Origin: Didymodactylos carnosus
Taxonomy: Eukaryota > Rotifera > Eurotatoria > Philodinida > Philodinidae
Direction: 5' to 3'
NCBI GenBank assembly: GCA_905250885.1
Contig: CAJNOQ010000086.1
Coordinates: 1 to 64,000, forward strand
DNA length: 64,000 nucleotides
Part shown: positions 61,101 through 64,000 of the stretch, one piece after another
Layout of the letters: every line of letters begins with the position of its first letter
Position numbering within the stretch: the stretch's first letter is position 1
The notes under the pieces: model-generated
What the model was told of the DNA's origin: nothing
The model's database searches: none
The model's input: only the letters and a program-made list of their open reading frames with translations
Translations under genes and position numbers: made by a program

Positions 61101-64000
61101 ATCAAACGCTTCTGTTGTTGTCCTATAAATACTTTCATGATGAATATCGTTTATAGGCTCATCGTATATTGGTGGTGTCCAAGAAGTAATTACGGCTGTT
61201 TGTTCTTGAACAGGCGAAGATCTCTCTGGATTTTCAAAAACCTTATTTTCAACAGTAACGTACGGACTATAATAATTGTCAGACGAAATAAATAGATTTC
61301 TCGGTCTTGAAGACTGATCTAATATATCACTTGATGATGAAATCTGTTTTATTTCTGCATTTTCAACTGGCGAATGAACCAACGGAATGCTAGAAATAGT
61401 ACTCGATTTTTCTTGTTCAATAATATTTTCGAATCGTTGTCTATCAACTTGTTGATTATCATCTTCAGTTTTCTGTTCGTCTATAGAAATTCCGTATAAA
61501 CCTGGCGCAAAATTTAGAGACTCTTCGTCTTTTAACAACGAATATGTGATATTTGGATTATTGACAGGTGTCAAATCATCATTATCAATTAATGATGATT
61601 TAATAGGCCATTTTAAAATATTAATCGATCCTGAACTTTGTGTATCCGTAGCAACTTTGTCATTTTTTTTCTCTTCATTTAATGATCGATTTATTTCATT
61701 ATCACTGATATAACTGTTCGATGTTAAACACGAAATTGACAACGAATGACTATCGTTCATTGGCGCTGATGAACTTGACGTACTGTACAAACTATTTTCG
61801 CTTGCCGTTCTTCTAGCATGAATTACCGGTAATTGTTCTGTTTCAATTTCTCGTTGAATCATTCGATAAATTGTTGGCTTTTCTTCTATTCTAACTTCAT
61901 AGTCGGAACGAAACGGTTTATCAGCAATTTTACTTATCAAATTAGTAGCAGTTATTGATTGATCATATGTTGTAATTAGATTATCGACTGCTTCATCAAA
62001 ACTTTGCTCATTTCCAATTGAATAGCGTCGAATTTCAACTGGTATTCGTTGATCATTCTCTAACAATTCTTGTGGTGTTGAATGTCTATCATTTTCGTGT
62101 GACGTAACGGAATCTGGTCGAAAATAATTGGATCGATAACCGGACATTTTACTTGGAGTGGGTTCATCTGTTTCACGTCTTAATAAATCATATTCATTAT
62201 TACTTAATGGACTAATACGGTTTGACAAGTTATCAATTTCTATTTGAACATCATCTTGAATTGGTGAGAAAGACACATTATCATCAAATTCATCGTCTCT
62301 GTTACTATTTAATGGTGAACTAAATGAAAATTTAATTTCGCTATCTAATTTTCTATCAAATTCATTCTCAAGTGAATCTGTTGAAGTTTTCATGTCTGCT
62401 GGCTTTTTTTCAATATGTTCAAAGTTGTAACTGGTAAAATTTTCATCATTACTTGGTGTTTGTTGTGTTTCTGTATTGCTAATGTCACCATTATCGCTTA
62501 ATGATAGGTTAATGGAATCATGACTAATTTCCATTTGATTTTGATCATCTTTACTCAATGTTTGATATCCATAAACGAATTGTTCTTTTGTTCTAGACAG
62601 TATTTGATTGTAGTCCTCAATGGAATCCTGGGAAATTTGCATTTGGTGATCATTATCAACTTGTGTTGTATTTGACGAGCCTTGTTGTTGTTCTGATGGC
62701 TGCTGCTGTTGTTCACTTGTTTGAACGGTACTTGTTACTTGATCACTTTGAAAAGTTTGATCATCAGTTTTGTTATTATCATCATCTCCACTATCATCAT
62801 GTTTATCTGTATCTTTACGCTCAGAAAATGGTTTATCGTTATATAGAGGCCTTTTCTTTTTTTTTCGTTTATTCTGTTCTTCGAGATCATTGTCACTGTC
62901 TGTTTCTTCATCTTTTTCATGCTTGTCCTCTATACGATTCGTTTCTATTTCTTCTTCACGCACAGCTGTTAAATAATCACTAAATTTAGTTTGTTGTTCA
63001 GTATTGTCATCTGTGTTTTGTTGCTGTTGTTGTAGAAATAGCTGTCGCTGACTTTCATCAAATAGTGTTTCATATCGAGACATACGTCTTAAATAATCAA
63101 GTTGAGCAGCAAGTTCGCCCTGTTTATCACCTGTATTGTCTTCAGTGGATAATTCATCACTTATCGATGTTGCTGAAGATTGAACATAAGGCCGTCGACG
63201 ATCACTAGGTTCGAAAATCGTAATCGGTGATTTGACAGTATTATTATCAATAACTCTATTTGACTGAATTAAATTTAATTCTTCTTCTTCGTTTTTAATT
63301 GTATCTTGTGCTTGTTTAATAATGTTTTCAATCATTGTTTGTAAAATATAATGTTCTTCGTCAATATTTTCATTCTGACCAGCTAAAATCGTTGATAATT
63401 GTTCTTTTGCTTCATCAACATCGTTCATTGATCGAATAGATTCTTCAAGAAACTGTTGTCTTAATGTCGGTGTAGTTGGTGGGCTGGACGGACGTCGTTC
63501 CATTCGATGGTAATCTTGATCAGATATTGATTTACTATCACGTCGTTTTTCTATAATATCATGTGACAATTGTTCATAATTTAATTTTCCTTCGAATTGA
63601 TGTGCAACATTGGTCAATTCAGTAGACGATCGTGACGTTTGTAACTGATCAGATTCATCTTGTAAAAATGTAGATTGTTCTAATTTATTTTCTAATTGTT
63701 CTTCTACCTTATGTAATTCATCAACAAGATTACTCAATTCCTCGGTAGATTTCGTGCTTATTAAACTTTCTGGTATTTGTAAATCATAATGGTGAATTTC
63801 GTCTTCTTCAGATGAAAAATCATCATTCTCTTCATCGTGAACTACGATGTCATTAATTTGTTCTTCGAAATTTTTTAATTCGGATGCAAGATCACTAAGT
63901 TCTTCTGTACTTTTTGAAGTCACCACGTCGGACACGATCAAATAGGGTTCATCCGCGGGCTGTGGTATTAAATTTTTACCTTCATCATCTTCACTCTCAA
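55167..64000 (-). CDS. Giant acidic Ser-rich disordered protein, 3' part, open at window edge
   Basis: One uninterrupted frame of more than 2,930 codons from the right edge to the stop at 55167. The frame is open beyond the window, so the true start is not seen. It is very rich in Ser, Asp, Glu, Thr and Asn with scattered basic Ser-rich sites. No enzyme domain, signal peptide or membrane segment was seen, and most of it is probably disordered. Near the N-terminal end of the visible part are three spaced copies of a short helical repeat (KSTEELSDLASELKNFEEQ, KSTEELSNLVDELHKVEEQ and a weaker SSTELTNVAHQFEGKL). About 950 residues in is a helix-like basic block (GFFDRFKALVVKPVELLES). The end is Gly/Ser/His-rich with SDDCYCGSATSS. 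Such giant exons occur in cytoskeletal proteins such as long ankyrins and MAP1-like proteins. That is only an analogy, and no family is assigned. Confidence 0.85.
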   Translation of the reverse strand, partial: ESEDDEGKNLIPQPADEPYLIVSDVVTSKSTEELSDLASELKNFEEQINDIVVHDEENDDFSSEEDEIHHYDLQIPESLISTKSTEELSNLVDELHKVEEQLENKLEQSTFLQDESDQLQTSRSSTELTNVAHQFEGKLNYEQLSHDIIEKRRDSKSISDQDYHRMERRPSSPPTTPTLRQQFLEESIRSMNDVDEAKEQLSTILAGQNENIDEEHYILQTMIENIIKQAQDTIKNEEEELNLIQSNRVIDNNTVKSPITIFEPSDRRRPYVQSSATSISDELSTEDNTGDKQGELAAQLDYLRRMSRYETLFDESQRQLFLQQQQQNTDDNTEQQTKFSDYLTAVREEEIETNRIEDKHEKDEETDSDNDLEEQNKRKKKKRPLYNDKPFSERKDTDKHDDSGDDDNNKTDDQTFQSDQVTSTVQTSEQQQQPSEQQQGSSNTTQVDNDHQMQISQDSIEDYNQILSRTKEQFVYGYQTLSKDDQNQMEISHDSINLSLSDNGDISNTETQQTPSNDENFTSYNFEHIEKKPADMKTSTDSLENEFDRKLDSEIKFSFSSPLNSNRDDEFDDNVSFSPIQDDVQIEIDNLSNRISPLSNNEYDLLRRETDEPTPSKMSGYRSNYFRPDSVTSHENDRHSTPQELLENDQRIPVEIRRYSIGNEQSFDEAVDNLITTYDQSITATNLISKIADKPFRSDYEVRIEEKPTIYRMIQREIETEQLPVIHARRTASENSLYSTSSSSAPMNDSHSLSISCLTSNSYISDNEINRSLNEEKKNDKVATDTQSSGSINILKWPIKSSLIDNDDLTPVNNPNITYSLLKDEESLNFAPGLYGISIDEQKTEDDNQQVDRQRFENIIEQEKSSTISSIPLVHSPVENAEIKQISSSSDILDQSSRPRNLFISSDNYYSPYVTVENKVFENPERSSPVQEQTAVITSWTPPIYDEPINDIHHESIYRTTTEAFDTNNNSGTGGFFDRFKALVVKPVELLESAMEKRRSRTSLNSEQDRSRKNTPSPSGSLASRSPSAISLTSSGKRTPDDELERDERLKTLSLFKTQNIIQHFPSADDLHHDQKTKLVRSPEIYHMDNVQTHLSSTDRHHMSVTQSESNIDDTTTFSDIHELTTLSKENSLESILHDAVEKESSPETLDINFSDAYEPTSSIMRPLALSVPGQALVAATVSEETIMNEDEFEQLTTQYVNNVLNEVVFQLISEQTGITYERTLSSTPSSPSTSGEETPLNIKQSEESVDNGEPSGAQGGYSMTTDSSSFSVQYSADQSHESGSDEPSFPENFKQSIRTLRRAHTDSDGFQTLESQKEKTDLEHLFNRHTIDDRTGVFVRRSSLPQTHSSENTKYLNQMLVDQNLVDDMNFLTPNQTEDGTASSEYATAAESMKSSTSVNKRNSSSDVSSYGETKERMEQYFLKISKNDDIIRSDSSRSGYVTADETRSDYSSKMMSDENQEYGTDDGLVHLNYRSDDAELDNRLLQSKTLTADSSFQSGLDLDDDPKRRISDEEEASHLKYEGEGEESSTSLTGSDRKTLGNTSGNEIRSSLALERRPYELPKSVSFKLDSSEQQSPVQHRSPRPSTVIKRQESLESPTTEKNIIKSLQDFIVSKNLEELGQRLELVDKPPQSFSDYSSPDIHLSPQLPREKSKTISSSDNEQNASVVQDDAKVPITKPVYSDYEAYEAGSESDRDDKEKRPSIKSTEFWLNIEKSEPILEQSDKPLISPSGAMVTSSCTSESSESCHQVEATYDTDTGHITSFSIDDQGQTKVVEKSLLGLNEDENMIQEDSEQNDENQLSSLIREELSRVKTDVHTESSSIVDKIKLKLERSIDRLVKKTLAGEENTRKSDIISPFTDRSLETFEGDKVEEQQQLKHAHSEQYIQVSSDEFDYNTLQRFSSDSCIIIRVPEQYTPSTALLLDDIKQTRADLKNNHSDVSQSLSDDDEVTLAKDLMQSSVIYRPNTGNDNGEQDDSKQESAFRIYEKPEETDPFLVKNSSPLMAEKGKLQVMEERSLSISPISRDTPRSIDSSMELGERDMTDMSDEFVLVKRLSVESMSTDDLSPAASPPLKSSAAQKNARSISPSSSSLSDKHEDSPDLLEILKHEYDYPPLDTGFDIRQATVLETVYESPELKNEDATTHSSTTSDSRRKTSSTSENSALIVTVEDVVANDQQVQYRHKPISSNPTASSSYEELKRLTIPSTVSATDRHSTPSTVNTDDSLLEFERLEMEMAKSGTASPANYHSLHTDRVVPTVPSQQVANVAREIRNSVESLITPIDNIQLEAEKVASYIQRHQSLFSTSNYSGLDDDSSSNIQFQRSLSNDLPPLYIIKQNNKYFQSVDDDVKNLIDDILFKTEQIHLQRTKPTEIENSDLTASYSESGPSSCTDPTVIVNITSSKRNSDNELTLSDEENQTDWEHESEYVKVGYDDLEQPLKSNNKHSKTNDSIHLIDSLVSSVIDDDLDNEFDKKKKEKLNTDETFSGDLSPSWSLSEQSVDREIKTSFTGIDEDSYAFLMSTSQTSSQHNNATHNPTMITSTSSTSFPRMIIEQSSPDIIHTSLRDAGEHLQVSGRAFADDSQTSSMTTSSSMSEHGEDINAKSSSSQIREKKKRRRSNNKQSNTTNCNSSSTESDHDSGTTPVLISPAIEQPPQLPAESEIIDSTPHISSQFPQDEDRVFFDTDELATKQKKQTLSSKTSPPSSHRRSSVPSDQISTTRTASSSSSSSFSSSNQTVIQHVLPAEIHLPSFKRTNEPSHSSSIRSADHLPFIPPFVQSHPPTSTSSHTVVHKNDRLIMTDISPNTITTTTINTTSTIKTFTTSSFITVSSPSLLLSSSAAIENNNFNKKSNKTVSLESELGTHYQKSHSHPGTITGGFSLSPNNTKEGIDNTNRNQQHSNSNLLSYRHSSSASPTGSTSGHSHHSDDCYCGSATSSKLQSGK

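Noticed and set aside
1-64000. CRISPR arrays, bacterial operons, rRNA or tRNA genes
   Set aside because: No regular spacer-repeat arrays, Shine-Dalgarno-led gene strings or recognisable tRNA/rRNA motifs were found. The genes are intron-rich and animal-like.
55167-64000. Assigning the giant frame to ankyrin or MAP1
   Set aside because: No ankyrin repeat, ZU5, death domain or MAP1 light-chain motif is visible within the window; composition alone is not enough.

Overview
This is a eukaryotic nuclear window. It is strongly AT-rich with short GT-AG introns, many of them 50-100 bp. The gene set is that of a ciliated animal, with very AT-rich spacers and many small inverted-repeat elements. Codon and intron style and gene content suggest a rotifer, most likely a bdelloid; this is inference and no diagnostic bdelloid marker was seen.

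Seven multi-exon or giant-exon genes were recognised, alternating in strand along the window. (1) UBR3-type E3 ubiquitin ligase, minus, about 2564-12116. (2) SIRT4-type mitochondrial sirtuin, plus, 16794-18094. (3) Condensin I kleisin NCAPH/Barren, minus, 18913-21409. (4) EB1/MAPRE microtubule plus-end protein, plus, 24905-29135. (5) A large single-pass receptor with CUB domains and a Kunitz-like domain, minus, 31754-43547, with an unrecognised intronless ORF nested antisense in one intron (36834-37430). (6) CCDC17, plus, 48521-52640. (7) A giant, acidic, Ser-rich and probably disordered protein, minus, 55167 to beyond the right edge, read as one uninterrupted frame of more than 8.7 kb.

The most notable gene-structure signals are in EB1. 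It has two tandem 107-bp exons of identical phase encoding alternative versions of the same calponin-homology segment, and two alternative last exons ending in QEF or EEY. Together these could give four isoforms. CCDC17 also shows two possible last exons. SIRT4 appears to have lost a normal AG acceptor before its NAD-binding TQNVD exon.

The spacers and long introns hold several inverted-repeat (MITE- or foldback-like) elements: 1441-1727, 5069-6360 (filling most of one UBR3 intron), 13469-16258 (a layered element enclosing an unidentified spliced ORF), 22243-22325, 22983-23892, 29911-30328 and 42141-42440. There is also a perfect 30-bp-arm palindrome at 13001-13063 and a dispersed repeat shared by 26600-26810 and 47070-47260. 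No rRNA, tRNA, CRISPR array, LTR element or transposase was recognised.

The genes do not form a single pathway. Three of them (EB1, CCDC17, NCAPH) act on microtubules, cilia or chromosomes. Exon boundaries were read by eye from splice signals and homology recalled from known families; those given exactly are supported by phase, and the rest are approximate.
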